From the NCBI RefSeq assembly GCF_004360225.1, contig NZ_SNUA01000001.1:1-64000 (forward strand): DNA of 64,000 nucleotides. The letters are read 5' to 3'. Below are positions 9,436-18,660 of this stretch, in pieces. Both the position numbers and the translations under genes were made by a program. The notes beneath the pieces are model-generated. The model searched no databases, was not told the DNA's origin, and saw only the letters and a program-made list of their open reading frames with translations. Position 1 is the first letter of the stretch, and every line of letters starts with the position of its first letter. The stretch comes from Alcanivorax sp. 24. GTDB lineage: Bacteria; Pseudomonadota; Gammaproteobacteria; Pseudomonadales; Alcanivoracaceae.

Positions 9436-9544
9436 CTACGGAGCCGCTGTGGAAAGCTTGCTTGCAAGCGAATGGGCAACGGCTCAGAGACATTCGCGGC
9501 CAAGCGGAGCGCCGCCCGGGGCGCTTCCCACCGCGGCTCCGTAG
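9436..9544. repeat. REP-like module with long inverted ends
   Basis: CTACGGAGCCGCTGTGGAAAG at the left pairs with CTTCCCACCGCGGCTCCGTAG at the right. The interior has CTTGCAAGCGAAT and a GC-rich CGGCCAAGCGGAGCGCC stretch. It is the same module as in the composites at 12.3, 14.3, 43.0 and 62.5 kb. No gene is present. Confidence 0.8.
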
Positions 9545-9651
9545 TGGCCTCGGAATTTATGCAAAAAAAGGGGACACAGCGGCCTTCGTGCGGGAGCCCT
9601 CGGGCCAGCCTGTGATCCCCATCATGAAATTTGTAAAAGATGGAACCGGCA

Positions 9652-9681
9652 GGAACTTTCGTTGAGATGGAACCGTCTTAA
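9652..9681 (+). promoter_or_regulatory. SigmaE/AlgU-type promoter of the candidate sRNA
   Basis: GGAACTT (9652-9658) is separated by 16 bases from GTCTTAA (9675-9681), an excellent match to the extracytoplasmic stress sigma consensus (GGAACTT, 15-17 bases, GTCTAA/TCTGA). Transcription would start near 9688. No protein frame lies downstream on this strand. Confidence 0.7.
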
Positions 9682-9687
9682 TTTACA

Positions 9688-9840
9688 GCTACGGACTGGT
9701 AACCCCCGATCCCCCAGTACCCTCGCCGGTTCGTAGCTTCTGGACACCCCAGCCTCTTCCCCAGGAGGCTGGGGCGGCAAGCCTCCCTGGCAGCGAAGTC
9801 GTTCCCTTCCCCCCCAATTGCTGCCAGGGATTTTTTTTTG
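9688..9840 (+). ncRNA. Candidate ErsA/Spot 42-position small RNA
   Basis: The predicted transcript of about 150 nt starts after the sigmaE-type promoter. It contains a 10-bp stem (9747-9756 with 9765-9774) exposing a UUCCCC loop, then a terminator stem CCCTGGCAGC/GCTGCCAGGG followed by nine T residues. It lies opposite the 3' side of engB, the locus of spf in Escherichia coli and ersA in Pseudomonas, where ersA is known to be driven by AlgU (sigma22). The structure is seen in the sequence; identity with ErsA is inferred from position, promoter class, size and C-rich loop. The 5' end is estimated. Confidence 0.65.
9785..9839 (+). terminator. Intrinsic terminator of the candidate sRNA
   Basis: A perfect 10-bp stem (9785-9794 with 9820-9829) is followed by A and nine T residues (9831-9839). 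The 25-base loop is pyrimidine-rich (CCCTTCCCCCCC). Confidence 0.8.
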
Positions 9841-9892
9841 TAGCCCGCCTTCCATGGCGGTCACCCTGCCGGGCCGTTGCTGACGCAACGTC

Positions 9893-9916
9893 AAAAATTG
9901 CTCCCGGCGATTTTTT
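9893..9916. repeat. AT-flanked hairpin, shared with 62347-62370
   Basis: AAAAATTGC, a TCCCG loop and GCGATTTTTT form a symmetrical hairpin with A and T runs, so it could terminate transcription from both sides. The flanks (ACGTC before it) match an inverted copy at 62347-62370. The remaining bases up to 10233 show no gene. Confidence 0.5.
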
Positions 9917-10233
9917 GCCCGAAATCCAGGTTCCGGACTTCCCCCCTTCTTTTATGACCCCCGTCTCCGGCGGTCACACCCTTCCCTGGACCTTGGCGGG
10001 GGCACCGCCCTGAATCGCCCCCCAGCGATGTGTTGGCGGTACCCGTTTCGATGCCCCGGTCCGGGCCGGTATTGCACCCAGATAAGGAGCAAGGGCTGTG
10101 CCAGTTTCGTGGGGCCGAGAAAAATGCCTTTAAATCAAAGAGTTGGTGCTCACTGCCGGGGCGTGACCGGAAATGCTCTGGGTCGAGAGGCCGACAAAAT
10201 TGGGCACCGGGTGACACAAATGGGCAGTTTCGG

Positions 10234-10902
10234 TCAGATTCCGGAAGAGGCGTCGTCCTCGATTCGCAGCCACTCGGCCAGTTGGTCCCAGGCCTGCTCG
10301 CAACCCTGCCCGGAGGTAGCGGAAAACAACTGCACCCGCAGGGGCGCGCGATGGTCCTTGAGGGTCTTGGTGACCTGCATCAAGGCGCTTTTGGCGGCGC
10401 CGAACTTTAATTTGTCCGCTTTGGTCAGCAGGATCAGCAGGGGCATTCCGGAGCGGGCGGACCATTCCAGCATCAACTGGTCGAATTCCCGGAGCGGATG
10501 GCGGATGTCCATCAGCAGCACCAGACCGGCGAGGCATTCACGGCGCGCCAGGTAGTCGTCCAGATGCTCCTGCCATTGCATGCGCACGGCTTTGTCCACC
10601 TTGGCGTAGCCATAGCCGGGGAGATCCACCAGCCGGCGTTGCTCGTCCAGGGTGAAAAAGTTCAGCAACTGGGTCCGGCCCGGTGTTTTGGAGGTGCGAG
10701 CGAGACTGCGTTGGCCGGTAAGGCGGTTGATGGCACTGGACTTGCCGGCGTTGGAACGCCCGGCGAACGCCACCTCCAGGCCCTCGTCGGGGGGGCACTG
10801 GTCGACGATTTGCGCGCTTTTCAGGAAAGCGGCCTGGTGCAAAAGACGTTGAGCGGGATGCAATGGCATGGCGGTCCGGTCACGAGCATCAATGAAGGGC
10901 AT
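10234..10902 (-). CDS. engB: Ribosome biogenesis GTP-binding protein EngB (YsxC/YihA)
   Basis: This 222-residue GTPase has G1 [10 protein letters not shown]3 DLPGYGYAK and G4 LTKADK, with the conserved SKTPGRTQ switch I. EngB helps late assembly of the 50S ribosomal subunit. Start choice: the ATG at 10902 has GGAG and AGGG upstream; a second ATG at 10869 is possible, and a longer frame to 11058 is not supported because it crosses the divergent cytochrome promoter. It heads the conserved block engB, cytochrome c5, cytochrome c4, dsbA, EEP phosphatase. The usual neighbour polA is absent and replaced by the Mrp operon. Confidence 0.92.
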   Translation of the reverse strand: MPFIDARDRTAMPLHPAQRLLHQAAFLKSAQIVDQCPPDEGLEVAFAGRSNAGKSSAINRLTGQRSLARTSKTPGRTQLLNFFTLDEQRRLVDLPGYGYAKVDKAVRMQWQEHLDDYLARRECLAGLVLLMDIRHPLREFDQLMLEWSARSGMPLLILLTKADKLKFGAAKSALMQVTKTLKDHRAPLRVQLFSATSGQGCEQAWDQLAEWLRIEDDASSGI

Positions 10903-10941
10903 CGCCCTGTCTCCGCGAATACCCATGCATAAACGAGGGAT

Positions 10942-10970
10942 ATGACGGAGGCGAGCCCGTAGTATATAAT
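10942..10970 (+). promoter_or_regulatory. Sigma70-type promoter for the cytochrome c5-c4 genes
   Basis: ATGACG (10942-10947) and a perfect TATAAT (10965-10970) are separated by 17 bases. The site lies between divergent engB and the cytochrome c5 gene. Confidence 0.6.
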
Positions 10971-11084
10971 GCGCGCCGTCACGCGTGTGGCGCGTGGCGG
11001 GATTTCTACAGGTGTTTGTCTTTAAAGGCAAATTTAGAGACGCGCCTGTCGCCAGCATGACGCCAGCCCATTGGGAGGTATTGC

Positions 11085-11372
11085 ATGAAGGGTTTGCTCG
11101 CGGGGTTCGCCCTGATGTTCATGGCCGTGGGCGCCAGCGCCGCCACGGTGCAGGAGCGTTACGATCAGAGCTGCACTTACTGCCATAGCACCGGGGCCGC
11201 CGGCGCGCCCAAGACCGGGGATCAGGCCGCCTGGGAATCGCGTATGGAGAAGGGCATGGATACGCTGGTGAAGCACGTCAAAGAGGGGTTCAAGGCGATG
11301 CCGCCGGGCGGCATGTGCAGTGACTGCTCCGACGAAGAATACCGCGCTCTGATCGAGCATATGACAAAATAA
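11085..11372 (+). CDS. Cytochrome c5 family protein
   Basis: This 95-residue precursor has a Sec signal peptide (about residues 1-19, ending GASA). It has one heme-binding motif CTYCH at 30-34 and the cytochrome c5 hallmark [14 protein letters not shown], which supplies the axial Met and the extra Cys pair of this family. It acts as a periplasmic monoheme electron carrier. A good Shine-Dalgarno (GGGAGG) precedes the ATG. It is followed after 23 bases by the diheme cytochrome c4 gene, an arrangement also known in Pseudomonas. Confidence 0.9.
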   Translation: MKGLLAGFALMFMAVGASAATVQERYDQSCTYCHSTGAAGAPKTGDQAAWESRMEKGMDTLVKHVKEGFKAMPPGGMCSDCSDEEYRALIEHMTK

Positions 11373-11395
11373 CACGCTGCTTTAAAGGAAGGGCC

Positions 11396-12037
11396 ATGAA
11401 GTGTCTTAAGCTGTTCGTGCTGCTAGCCGCTACGGCGGTTTCCCATGCCATGGCAGCCGGTGATGTTGATGCCGGCAAGGAAAAATCCCAGCCCTGCGCG
11501 GCCTGTCATGGCCCTGACGGCAACTCCCCTTCCGGTGAATGGCCCAGCCTCGCCGGACAGGGCGAAAAATACCTTGTCGAGCAGATTCAGGCGTTCAAGG
11601 CCGGCGACCGGCAGAACGCGCTGATGGCGCCGATGGTGGCCAACCTCAGCGAACAGGACATGGCCGACCTGGCGGCGTACTTCTCCGCCCAGACCATCAA
11701 GGTGGGGCAGGCCGATCCGGAGTTGGTGGAAGAAGGCGAGCGGATCTATCGTGGTGGCGTGATCGCTGATGGCATCCCGGCTTGTTCCGGCTGTCACGGC
11801 CCCGCCGGTGAAGGTGTCGACGCCGCCGGCTTCCCGTCCCTGGCCGGTCAGCACGCCCAGTATCTGGAAATCCAGCTGAAGGCGTTCCGTGCCGCCGGCC
11901 GGGGTGATCTGGGGGACAATGTGGTCAAGCGCACCAATGACCCGCAGGAAATGATGCGTACCGTGGCCGCCAAGATGAGCGACGCGGAAATCAAAGCGGT
12001 AGCCAGCTTCCTCAATGGGTTGTCCACCGGAGAGTGA
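11396..12037 (+). CDS. Cytochrome c4 (diheme)
   Basis: This 213-residue precursor has a signal peptide (residues 1-21) and two heme sites, CAACH at 34-38 and CSGCH at 130-134, in two similar halves each with a downstream Met ligand. It is the expected size for cytochrome c4, a periplasmic or membrane-attached donor to terminal oxidases and denitrification enzymes. It probably forms an operon with the c5 gene and ends at a strong terminator. Given the nearby nos cluster, a role as electron donor is plausible but not shown. Confidence 0.92.
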   Translation: MKCLKLFVLLAATAVSHAMAAGDVDAGKEKSQPCAACHGPDGNSPSGEWPSLAGQGEKYLVEQIQAFKAGDRQNALMAPMVANLSEQDMADLAAYFSAQTIKVGQADPELVEEGERIYRGGVIADGIPACSGCHGPAGEGVDAAGFPSLAGQHAQYLEIQLKAFRAAGRGDLGDNVVKRTNDPQEMMRTVAAKMSDAEIKAVASFLNGLSTGE

Positions 12038-12060
12038 TCCCGCTCCCGCGCGAGAAGAAA

Positions 12061-12082
12061 GGCAGCTTCGGCTGCCTTTTTT
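12061..12082 (+). terminator. Intrinsic terminator after cytochrome c4
   Basis: GGCAGC-TTCG-GCTGCC forms a 6-bp stem with a stable tetraloop, followed by six T residues. The MITE-like element begins directly after the T-run. Confidence 0.9.
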
Positions 12083-12084
12083 AT

Positions 12085-12483
12085 GGTTCATCGCGGTTTA
12101 GTGGGCCACGGCGCTTCAATCATGGGCACGGGTCTGTAACCGGAAGGGGCTACCAAGCCGCTCTATTCGCCAGCAAGCTGGGCTCCCACGGGTCATGCCA
12201 CGAAGCCGCCGTGGGAAGCTTGCTGGCAAGCGAATATCCCAACACCAGAGGGCCGGAATTCGCCAGCAAGCGGGTCTCCCACGGATCTGCCACGAAGCCG
12301 CTGTGGGAAGCTTGCTGGCAAGCGAATCGCCATCGGCCCAGGGCCTTCGCGGCTAAGCGGAGCGCCGCCCGGGCTTCTTCCCACAGCGGCGCTGTAGCCA
12401 CCTCTGAATGGAGGTCTTCGAGGTAAGCGGGCAATACGGGAGCCCCCACCGGAGCGACCCTTCCCGCTAAACCGCGAGGAACC
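12085..12483. mobile_element. MITE-like composite repeat, copy 1
   Basis: The 17-base ends GGTTCATCGCGGTTTAG (12085-12101) and CTAAACCGCGAGGAACC (12467-12483) are inverted repeats with one mismatch. Inside are two REP-like units about 93 bases apart (from 12165 and 12258) and a 94-bp core (12297-12390) bounded by GCCGCTGTGGGAAG and its complement. No transposase is encoded. It is closely similar to the element at 42564-43144. The 12484-12659 stretch before dsbA shows no gene. Confidence 0.75.
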
Positions 12484-12659
12484 TTTTTCATGGTTCGTCG
12501 CCCATGGTAACCCCTCCTCGGATTGCCACTGACGCGCGCCAAGCCTTCACTACTGTGATACAAAAAGACCCTCTATCATTGAAACGGGAACCAAGGGGGG
12601 AGTTCGTGACTCTTATTGGTTTCGGTTCTCGCTAAAGCTGTGACAACAAGGAGAATTTC

Positions 12660-13301
12660 ATGCTGCGTATGGTTAGCGCCCTGCTGATGTCCCTGGGGCT
12701 GATGATGTCCGCCACCGTGATGGCTCAGGAAGGGCAGCCTCAATACAAGGAAGGGGTGCATTACCGGGTGCTGGACAACCCCGGCACCACCAGTGTCCCC
12801 TCCGGCAAGGTGGAAGTGCGGGAGTTCTTCTCCTACATGTGTCCGCACTGCTATTCCCTGGAACCCACCGTGGACAGCTGGCTGAAGAACAAGCCGGAAG
12901 CGGCCGCCTATGTGCGCACCCCGGTACTGTTCATGCAACACGCCGAGCCGCTGGCCCGGGCCTATTTCATTGAGGAGTCCCAGGGGCTGACCGGAGAGAT
13001 TCACCGGCCATTGTTCGATGCCATTCATATGCATCGTGAGCGCCTGTTCGACGCGGACGCCCTGGCCGGCTTCTTTGAGAAGTACGGTGTGGAGCGCGAC
13101 AAGTTCAACAGCCTGTATGGCTCCTTCGCGGTATCCACCAAGGTTCGTGAGGCGGATGCACTGACCCGTGAGTATCAGATTCGTGGCGTGCCGTCCCTGG
13201 TGGTGGCTGGCAAGTACGCGGTGATGCGGGATAACCTCAAGAACAACGCCGAGATGTTCGATGTGGTGGACTTCCTGATCAAAAAGGAAAGTGAGAAGTA
13301 A
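12660..13301 (+). CDS. dsbA: Thiol:disulfide interchange protein DsbA
   Basis: This 213-residue protein has a signal peptide ending near MAQ (residue 23), the redox motif CPHC at 61-64 and the cis-proline loop RGVPS. It introduces disulfide bonds into exported proteins and would be re-oxidised by DsbB. A strong AAGGAG precedes the start. The EEP phosphatase gene follows after eight bases, as in Pseudomonas. Confidence 0.95.
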   Translation: MLRMVSALLMSLGLMMSATVMAQEGQPQYKEGVHYRVLDNPGTTSVPSGKVEVREFFSYMCPHCYSLEPTVDSWLKNKPEAAAYVRTPVLFMQHAEPLARAYFIEESQGLTGEIHRPLFDAIHMHRERLFDADALAGFFEKYGVERDKFNSLYGSFAVSTKVREADALTREYQIRGVPSLVVAGKYAVMRDNLKNNAEMFDVVDFLIKKESEK

Positions 13302-13309
13302 GCAACGCC

Positions 13310-14209
13310 ATGCTGCTGGAACGTGCCCGTAACGCCTATCAGAACTGGAAAATCCGACCGTCGGGTTTTTCCCTGGCCCGGGAGGGGCACCGCCGCACCC
13401 GGCGGGTACGTGAGGTGTCAGTACCCAACGACACCCTCAAGATTCTCAGCTTCAACATTCAGGCGGGTATTGGCACCAGTCGGTTCCGGGATTATGTGAC
13501 AGGCAGTTGGAAGCATCTGGTGGCGCACCCGCGCAGCGTGGAGATCATCGAGCAGATCGCCGACGTGGTGCGTCATTTCGATGTGGTGGGCCTGCAGGAA
13601 GTGGATGGTGGCAGCTTGCGCTCGCGCAACCTCAACCAATTGGTGCATCTGGCGAGCCTGGCGGATTTCCCGTTCTGGCATCAGCAGTTGAACCGTAATC
13701 TGGGGCGCCTGGGGCAGTTCAGCAATGGGTTACTCAGCCGCATGCCGCCTTACGCGGTGGAAGACCACATTCTTCCCGGTCTGCCCGGCCGGGGCGCCAT
13801 CGTGATCAAATTCGGCCATCCGGTGGAACCGCTGGTGGTGGCGGTGTGCCACCTGGCACTGGGCGAGAAGATACGTAATACCCAGTTGTCTTATCTGGCC
13901 GGTCTGCTGCAGCCCTACCGTTACAGTCTGATCATGGGCGACTTCAACTGCCGGCCGGAGCATCTCATTGCCTCGCCGTTGACCGATCTGGGTCTGGAAC
14001 TGGTGGAAGGCGATTTGCAGACCTATCCCAGCTGGGCGCCGGATCGCCATATCGACCATATCCTGGCCACACCGGAACTGCAGGTGCGGCACAGTCGTGT
14101 GTTGGAGGATTGTCTGCTCTCGGACCACCTTCCCCTGGCCACGGAAATCCGTATTCCCGATGCGGTGCGCGCGGCCAGTCTGGAGCATCGGCTGCCGCTG
14201 ATCGAGTGA
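13310..14209 (+). CDS. Endonuclease/exonuclease/phosphatase family protein
   Basis: This 299-residue protein has the EEP fold motifs in order: ILSFNIQ, GLQEVD (metal-binding Glu), GDFNCRP, and the catalytic pair IDHIL and SDHLPL near the C-terminus. There is no signal peptide, so it is probably cytoplasmic. The natural substrate (nucleic acid, phosphodiester or inositol phosphate) cannot be told from sequence. It follows dsbA closely and is probably co-transcribed with it. The first 35 residues are a basic extension before the core fold. Confidence 0.85.
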   Translation: MLLERARNAYQNWKIRPSGFSLAREGHRRTRRVREVSVPNDTLKILSFNIQAGIGTSRFRDYVTGSWKHLVAHPRSVEIIEQIADVVRHFDVVGLQEVDGGSLRSRNLNQLVHLASLADFPFWHQQLNRNLGRLGQFSNGLLSRMPPYAVEDHILPGLPGRGAIVIKFGHPVEPLVVAVCHLALGEKIRNTQLSYLAGLLQPYRYSLIMGDFNCRPEHLIASPLTDLGLELVEGDLQTYPSWAPDRHIDHILATPELQVRHSRVLEDCLLSDHLPLATEIRIPDAVRAASLEHRLPLIE

Positions 14210-14282
14210 TGTCCCGGAAGAGCCTCTTCAACGAAGCCGCTGTGAGAGCTTCTATGGTGCCCTGCAAGCTCACTGATACGCC

Positions 14283-14424
14283 GATTCGCCAGCAGGCTGG
14301 CTCCCAGATCATGCTACCAAGCCGCTGTGGGAAGCTTGCTGGCAAGCGAATGGCCAATGGCCCGGGGGCATTCGCGGCCAAGCGGAGCGCCGCCCGGGCC
14401 GCTTCCCACAGCGGCTCCGTAGCC
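14283..14424. repeat. REP-like repeat cluster between the EEP gene and nosR
   Basis: A partial unit (ATTCGCCAGCAGGCTGG) is followed by the full core module bounded by GCCGCTGTGGGAAG (from 14321) and CTTCCCACAGCGGC. The interior carries the same CGGCCAAGCGGAGCGCC stretch as the other copies. A degraded half unit lies at 14234-14260. Confidence 0.75.
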
Positions 14425-14478
14425 ACTTCTGCATCAGGTCCGGCGCCGATAGCGGCATTCTGATTTTCCTTCTTCAAG

Positions 14479-14519
14479 TTGATACATGTCAGTCCTGCTG
14501 GCGGCACGACATTTAACAT
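14479..14519 (+). promoter_or_regulatory. FNR/Dnr-like box and -10 of the nos operon
   Basis: TTGAT-ACAT-GTCAG (14479-14492) keeps a perfect left half of the TTGAT-N4-ATCAA anaerobic regulator box and a weaker right half. A -10 TAACAT (14514-14519) is centred 31 bases downstream, the class II activator geometry (box at -41.5). Denitrification regulators of this family are known to drive nos genes. Confidence 0.65.
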
Positions 14520-14549
14520 GCTCCCGAAATACATGTCATGGGGCGTGCA

Positions 14550-16676
14550 ATGTCGTTATTTTCCCGCTGGAAGGGGGGATGGCTGACCTTACTGTGTCTG
14601 GTCGGCACCTGGCTGTGTTCGCCCGCCCTGGCGGATCTGGATCGGCAGCGGGTGGAAGCACTGTTTCCCGGTGCTGATTGGTCCGAGCCGGAAGGGGACT
14701 TCCAGGTCCGTACCTTGTCCCGAAATGGCGGCCTTCTTGGTTATCTGTTTTACAGCCAGGATGTGGTCAATATCCCCGCCTATTCCGGCAAGCCCATCAA
14801 CGTGCAAATCGTGATGGACCCTGAGAGCGTCATTCTCGACGCCCATGTGGTGGAGCATCACGAACCGATCCTTCTGGTCGGGATCCCGGAACAGAAACTT
14901 CACGATTTCAGCGCGCACTATGCCGGTGTCGGCGCCGGCCAGCGGGTGGTGGTAGGGAGGTCCCGGGATGCCGGGACCGTGGCCATCGACGCGGTGAGTG
15001 GGGCCACGGTGACCGTCATGGTGGTCAACGAAACCATCATGGGCGCGGCGCGCAAGGTGGCGGTGTCGCTGGGATTGATCGAGGCGCCGTCCGCCCGGCG
15101 CCAGCCGGCGCGCATCCGCGCAGGCAAGGCCACGGTGGCGGGCTGGGAGCAACTGGCTGGGAAGGGGGCTCTGCGCCGGCTGTATCTGACCCGGGGGCAG
15201 GTGGATGAGGCCTTTCGTGGCACCGAGGCGGAAGGAATGGCGCGGACCGCTCCTGACCAGCGCGACGACGTCTTCATCGAACTGTATACCGGCTTGCTGA
15301 ACCCGCCGGAGGTGGGCGTCAGCCTGCTGGGCGAACCCGGCTACGAGGCCTTGATGGGGGAACTGGGGGAGGGCGAGTACGCGATCGCTGTGCTGGCCGA
15401 CGGACGCTACTCGTTCAAGGGCTCCGGTTATGTGCGCGGCGGCATCTTCGACCGGGTCCAACTGCGCCAGAACGGCGCCATCATCAGCTTCCGGGATCTG
15501 GACTATCAGCGGTTATCCGATGTCTATGCCGCCGGCATGCCGGATTTCCCGGAAATGGCGATCTTTATTATCCGCCCGGAGCACCGTTTCGACCCGGGTA
15601 GCCCCTGGACCCTGGAACTGCTGGTGCGCCGGCAGACCGGTCCGGTCAGCGGCATCTTCACCAGCTTCGAGCTGCCCTACTCCACGCCGGAAGCCTACCT
15701 GGAGCGGCCGGAGCCGCTGGCGGCCCCGGAGGAGGCTCCGGTGTGGGTGAGGATCTGGTACCAGAAGCAGTTTCAAGTGGCGGTCATCGCGGCTGCTCTG
15801 GGACTGCTATTGGTGATCCTGTTTCTGCAGGACCGGCTGGCCCGGCACCCGCGTCAGTTGCACTGGCTGCGGCGGGCCTACCTGCTGTTCACCGTGGTTT
15901 TCATCGGCTGGTACGCCCTGGGCCAGCTGTCCGTGGTCAATGTGCTGACCTTTGCCCACGCGGTGATGGAGGATTTCCACTGGGGGTTGTTCCTCAGCGA
16001 TCCGGTGATTTTCGTGTTGTGGGCTTTCACCGCGGCCAGCGTGTTGCTGTGGGGGCGGGGGGTGTTCTGCGGCTGGCTGTGTCCGTTCGGCGCTCTCCAG
16101 GAACTGCTCAACGAAGCCGCCCGCAAGCTCCGCGTTCCTCAGTACGAGTTGCCGTTTGCTCTGCACGAACGGCTGTGGGCGGTGAAGTATCTGATCCTGC
16201 TGGCCCTGTTCGGTCTCTCGCTGGAGTCCATGGCCACGGCGGAGCGCTTCGCTGAGATCGAACCGTTCAAAACCGCCTTCACTCTGCACTTCGACCGCCA
16301 ATGGTGGTTCGTGCTGTACGCGGTGGCCCTGCTGGTCATGAACCTGTTCACCCGCAAGGTGTATTGCCGCTACCTGTGTCCTCTGGGCGCGGCGCTGGCG
16401 GTGCCCAGCAAACTCAGACTGTTCGACTGGCTCAAGCGGCGCAAGGAATGCGGCAACCCGTGTCAGCTGTGCGCAAAGGAATGCGAGATCCAGGCCATTC
16501 ATCCGGATGGGCGTATCAACGTCAACGAGTGCCACTACTGCCTGGATTGCCAGATGACCTACCACAACGAAGAAAAATGCCCGCCGCTGATCCTGAAGAA
16601 AAAACGGGCCGGCGGACGAAGGCGGAGCATCCCCGAGGTGGAACGTATTCCCGCCTTGCAACTGGAAGAAGGTTGA
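14550..16676 (+). CDS. nosR: NosR, membrane flavoprotein regulator/electron donor for N2O reductase
   Basis: This protein of about 708 residues has a signal peptide, a periplasmic FMN-binding domain (with SGATVT, the flavin attachment motif) and five or more membrane helices. Two CxxxCP motifs (CGWLCP, CRYLCP) and a C-terminal ferredoxin-like pair of 4Fe-4S clusters ([15 protein letters not shown]) follow. NosR is needed for electron supply to NosZ and for nos expression. The ATG at 14550 is preferred because GGGG lies upstream; an in-frame ATG at 14538 sits only 11 bases after the expected transcription start. Confidence 0.95.
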   Translation: MSLFSRWKGGWLTLLCLVGTWLCSPALADLDRQRVEALFPGADWSEPEGDFQVRTLSRNGGLLGYLFYSQDVVNIPAYSGKPINVQIVMDPESVILDAHVVEHHEPILLVGIPEQKLHDFSAHYAGVGAGQRVVVGRSRDAGTVAIDAVSGATVTVMVVNETIMGAARKVAVSLGLIEAPSARRQPARIRAGKATVAGWEQLAGKGALRRLYLTRGQVDEAFRGTEAEGMARTAPDQRDDVFIELYTGLLNPPEVGVSLLGEPGYEALMGELGEGEYAIAVLADGRYSFKGSGYVRGGIFDRVQLRQNGAIISFRDLDYQRLSDVYAAGMPDFPEMAIFIIRPEHRFDPGSPWTLELLVRRQTGPVSGIFTSFELPYSTPEAYLERPEPLAAPEEAPVWVRIWYQKQFQVAVIAAALGLLLVILFLQDRLARHPRQLHWLRRAYLLFTVVFIGWYALGQLSVVNVLTFAHAVMEDFHWGLFLSDPVIFVLWAFTAASVLLWGRGVFCGWLCPFGALQELLNEAARKLRVPQYELPFALHERLWAVKYLILLALFGLSLESMATAERFAEIEPFKTAFTLHFDRQWWFVLYAVALLVMNLFTRKVYCRYLCPLGAALAVPSKLRLFDWLKRRKECGNPCQLCAKECEIQAIHPDGRINVNECHYCLDCQMTYHNEEKCPPLILKKKRAGGRRRSIPEVERIPALQLEEG

Positions 16677-16714
16677 AGGCCGGCGCACCGGCCGCACACA
16701 ACGGAGAAACGACA

Positions 16715-18622
16715 ATGACACACGATCAGTTCAATGACGACAACGGGAGCGCCCCGGGCGGAGGGCTGACCCGGCGCGGATTCCTCGGTGCCGGAACCCT
16801 CGGTGGCGCCGCCCTGGCCGGTGCCGCGACGCTGGGTGGCGTGGTGATGACACGGGAAACCTGGGCCGCCTCGGTAAAGGAGGCCATGGCCAGGACCCAT
16901 GTGGGGCCGGGTGAACTGGATGAGTATTACGGCTTTTGGAGTGGTGGCCACTCCGGCGAGGTGCGGGTACTGGGGGTACCCTCCATGCGTGAGCTGCTGC
17001 GGATTCCGGTGTTCAACGTGGATTCCGCCACTGGTTGGGGACTGACCAATGAAAGCAAACAGGTGCTCGGCGACAGTGCCCGTTACCTCAACGGCGACAG
17101 TCACCACCCGCATATCTCCATGACGGATGGCCGTTATGACGGCAAATACCTGTTCATCAATGACAAGGCCAACAGTCGGGTGGCGCGCGTCCGTCTGGAT
17201 ATCATGAAGTGCGACCGCATACTGACGGTGCCCAACGTGCAGGCGATCCACGGTCTACGCCTGCAGAAAGTGCCGCACACCAAATACGTGTTCGCCAACG
17301 CGGAATTCATCATCCCGCATCCCAATGACGGTTCGTCCTTCGATATCCAGGACGATGGCAGTTACACCATGTTCAACGCCATCGACGCGGAGCGGATGGA
17401 AATGGCGTTCCAGGTTATCGTCGACGGTAACCTGGATAACACCGATGCCGACTATACCGGCAAGTACGCCGCGTCCACCTGTTACAACTCGGAGAAGGCC
17501 ACGGACCTGGGCGGCATGATGCGCAATGAGCGCGATTGGGTGGTGGTGTTCAATATTCCGCGCATCGAGGCCGCCATCAAGGCCGGCAAGTTCACCACTC
17601 TGGGGGACAGCAAAGTGCCGGTGGTGGATGGCCGGCACGGATCGGATCTGACCCGCTACATCCCGGTACCGAAAAATCCGCACGGTTTGAATACGTCTCC
17701 GGATGGCAGGTACTTCATCGCCAACGGCAAGCTCTCGCCCACCTGCACCATCATTGAGATCGCCCGGCTGGATCAGCTGTTTGGCGGCAAGCTCAAGGAG
17801 CCCAGGGAGGTGGTCGTGGGCGAGCCGGAGCTGGGTTTGGGGCCGCTGCATACCACCTTCGATGGTCGCGGTAACGCCTATACCACCTTGTTCATCGACA
17901 GCCAGGTGGCGAAGTGGAATATCGAAGAGGCGATCCGTGCCTATAAAGGGGAAAAGACCAACTACATCAAGCAAAAACTGGATGTGCACTATCAGCCGGG
18001 CCATAACCACGCCTCGCTGACCGAAAGCCGGGACGCGGACGGCAAGTGGCTGGTGGTGTTGAGCAAGTTCTCCAAGGACCGTTTCCTGCCCACCGGTCCG
18101 TTGCACCCGGAAAACGATCAATTGATCGACATCTCCGGCGAGGAAATGAAACTGGTGCACGATGGCCCCACCTTCGCCGAGCCCCACGACTGCATTCTGG
18201 TGCGCCGTGACCAGATCAAGACGAAAAAAATCTGGGAACGGAACGATCCGTTTTTCGCCACCACCGTGGCCCGGGCGAAGAAAGACGGCATCACCCTGGA
18301 ACAGGACAACAAGGTGATTCGTGAGGGCAACAAGGTGCGGGTCTATATGACCTCCATAGCGCCGGCCTACGGGTTGACCGAATTCAAGGTGAAACAGGGG
18401 GATGAGGTCACGGTGACCATCACCAACCTCGATCGCATCGAGGACGTTTCCCACGGCTTCGTGATGACCAACCATGGTGTCAGCATGGAAATCAGTCCGC
18501 AACAAACGTCCTCCATAACCTTTGTCGCCGATAAACCCGGCGTGCATTGGTACTACTGCAGTTGGTTCTGTCATGCCCTGCATATGGAGATGGTCGGGCG
18601 GATGCTGGTGGAGAAAGCCTGA
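16715..18622 (+). CDS. nosZ: Nitrous oxide reductase NosZ (clade I, Tat-exported)
   Basis: This 635-residue enzyme reduces N2O to N2 in the periplasm. A twin-arginine signal ([10 protein letters not shown], about residues 18-27) marks clade I. The seven-bladed beta-propeller carries the CuZ histidines (DSHHPH, GHNHAS and others), and the C-terminal cupredoxin domain holds the CuA motif [12 protein letters not shown]. The ATG at 16715 follows ACGGAGAAAC; the frame extends upstream over nosR but that part is a shadow. The next gene, nosD, begins 38 bases downstream. Confidence 0.97.
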   Translation: MTHDQFNDDNGSAPGGGLTRRGFLGAGTLGGAALAGAATLGGVVMTRETWAASVKEAMARTHVGPGELDEYYGFWSGGHSGEVRVLGVPSMRELLRIPVFNVDSATGWGLTNESKQVLGDSARYLNGDSHHPHISMTDGRYDGKYLFINDKANSRVARVRLDIMKCDRILTVPNVQAIHGLRLQKVPHTKYVFANAEFIIPHPNDGSSFDIQDDGSYTMFNAIDAERMEMAFQVIVDGNLDNTDADYTGKYAASTCYNSEKATDLGGMMRNERDWVVVFNIPRIEAAIKAGKFTTLGDSKVPVVDGRHGSDLTRYIPVPKNPHGLNTSPDGRYFIANGKLSPTCTIIEIARLDQLFGGKLKEPREVVVGEPELGLGPLHTTFDGRGNAYTTLFIDSQVAKWNIEEAIRAYKGEKTNYIKQKLDVHYQPGHNHASLTESRDADGKWLVVLSKFSKDRFLPTGPLHPENDQLIDISGEEMKLVHDGPTFAEPHDCILVRRDQIKTKKIWERNDPFFATTVARAKKDGITLEQDNKVIREGNKVRVYMTSIAPAYGLTEFKVKQGDEVTVTITNLDRIEDVSHGFVMTNHGVSMEISPQQTSSITFVADKPGVHWYYCSWFCHALHMEMVGRMLVEKA

Positions 18623-18660
18623 TTGCAAGGGGAAGGGAGCGCGGCGGTGCGGGTGTGGTG

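Noticed and set aside
9622-9894. 90-residue frame opposite the candidate sRNA
   Set aside because: It has no recognisable motif and is better explained by the RNA hairpins on the other strand.
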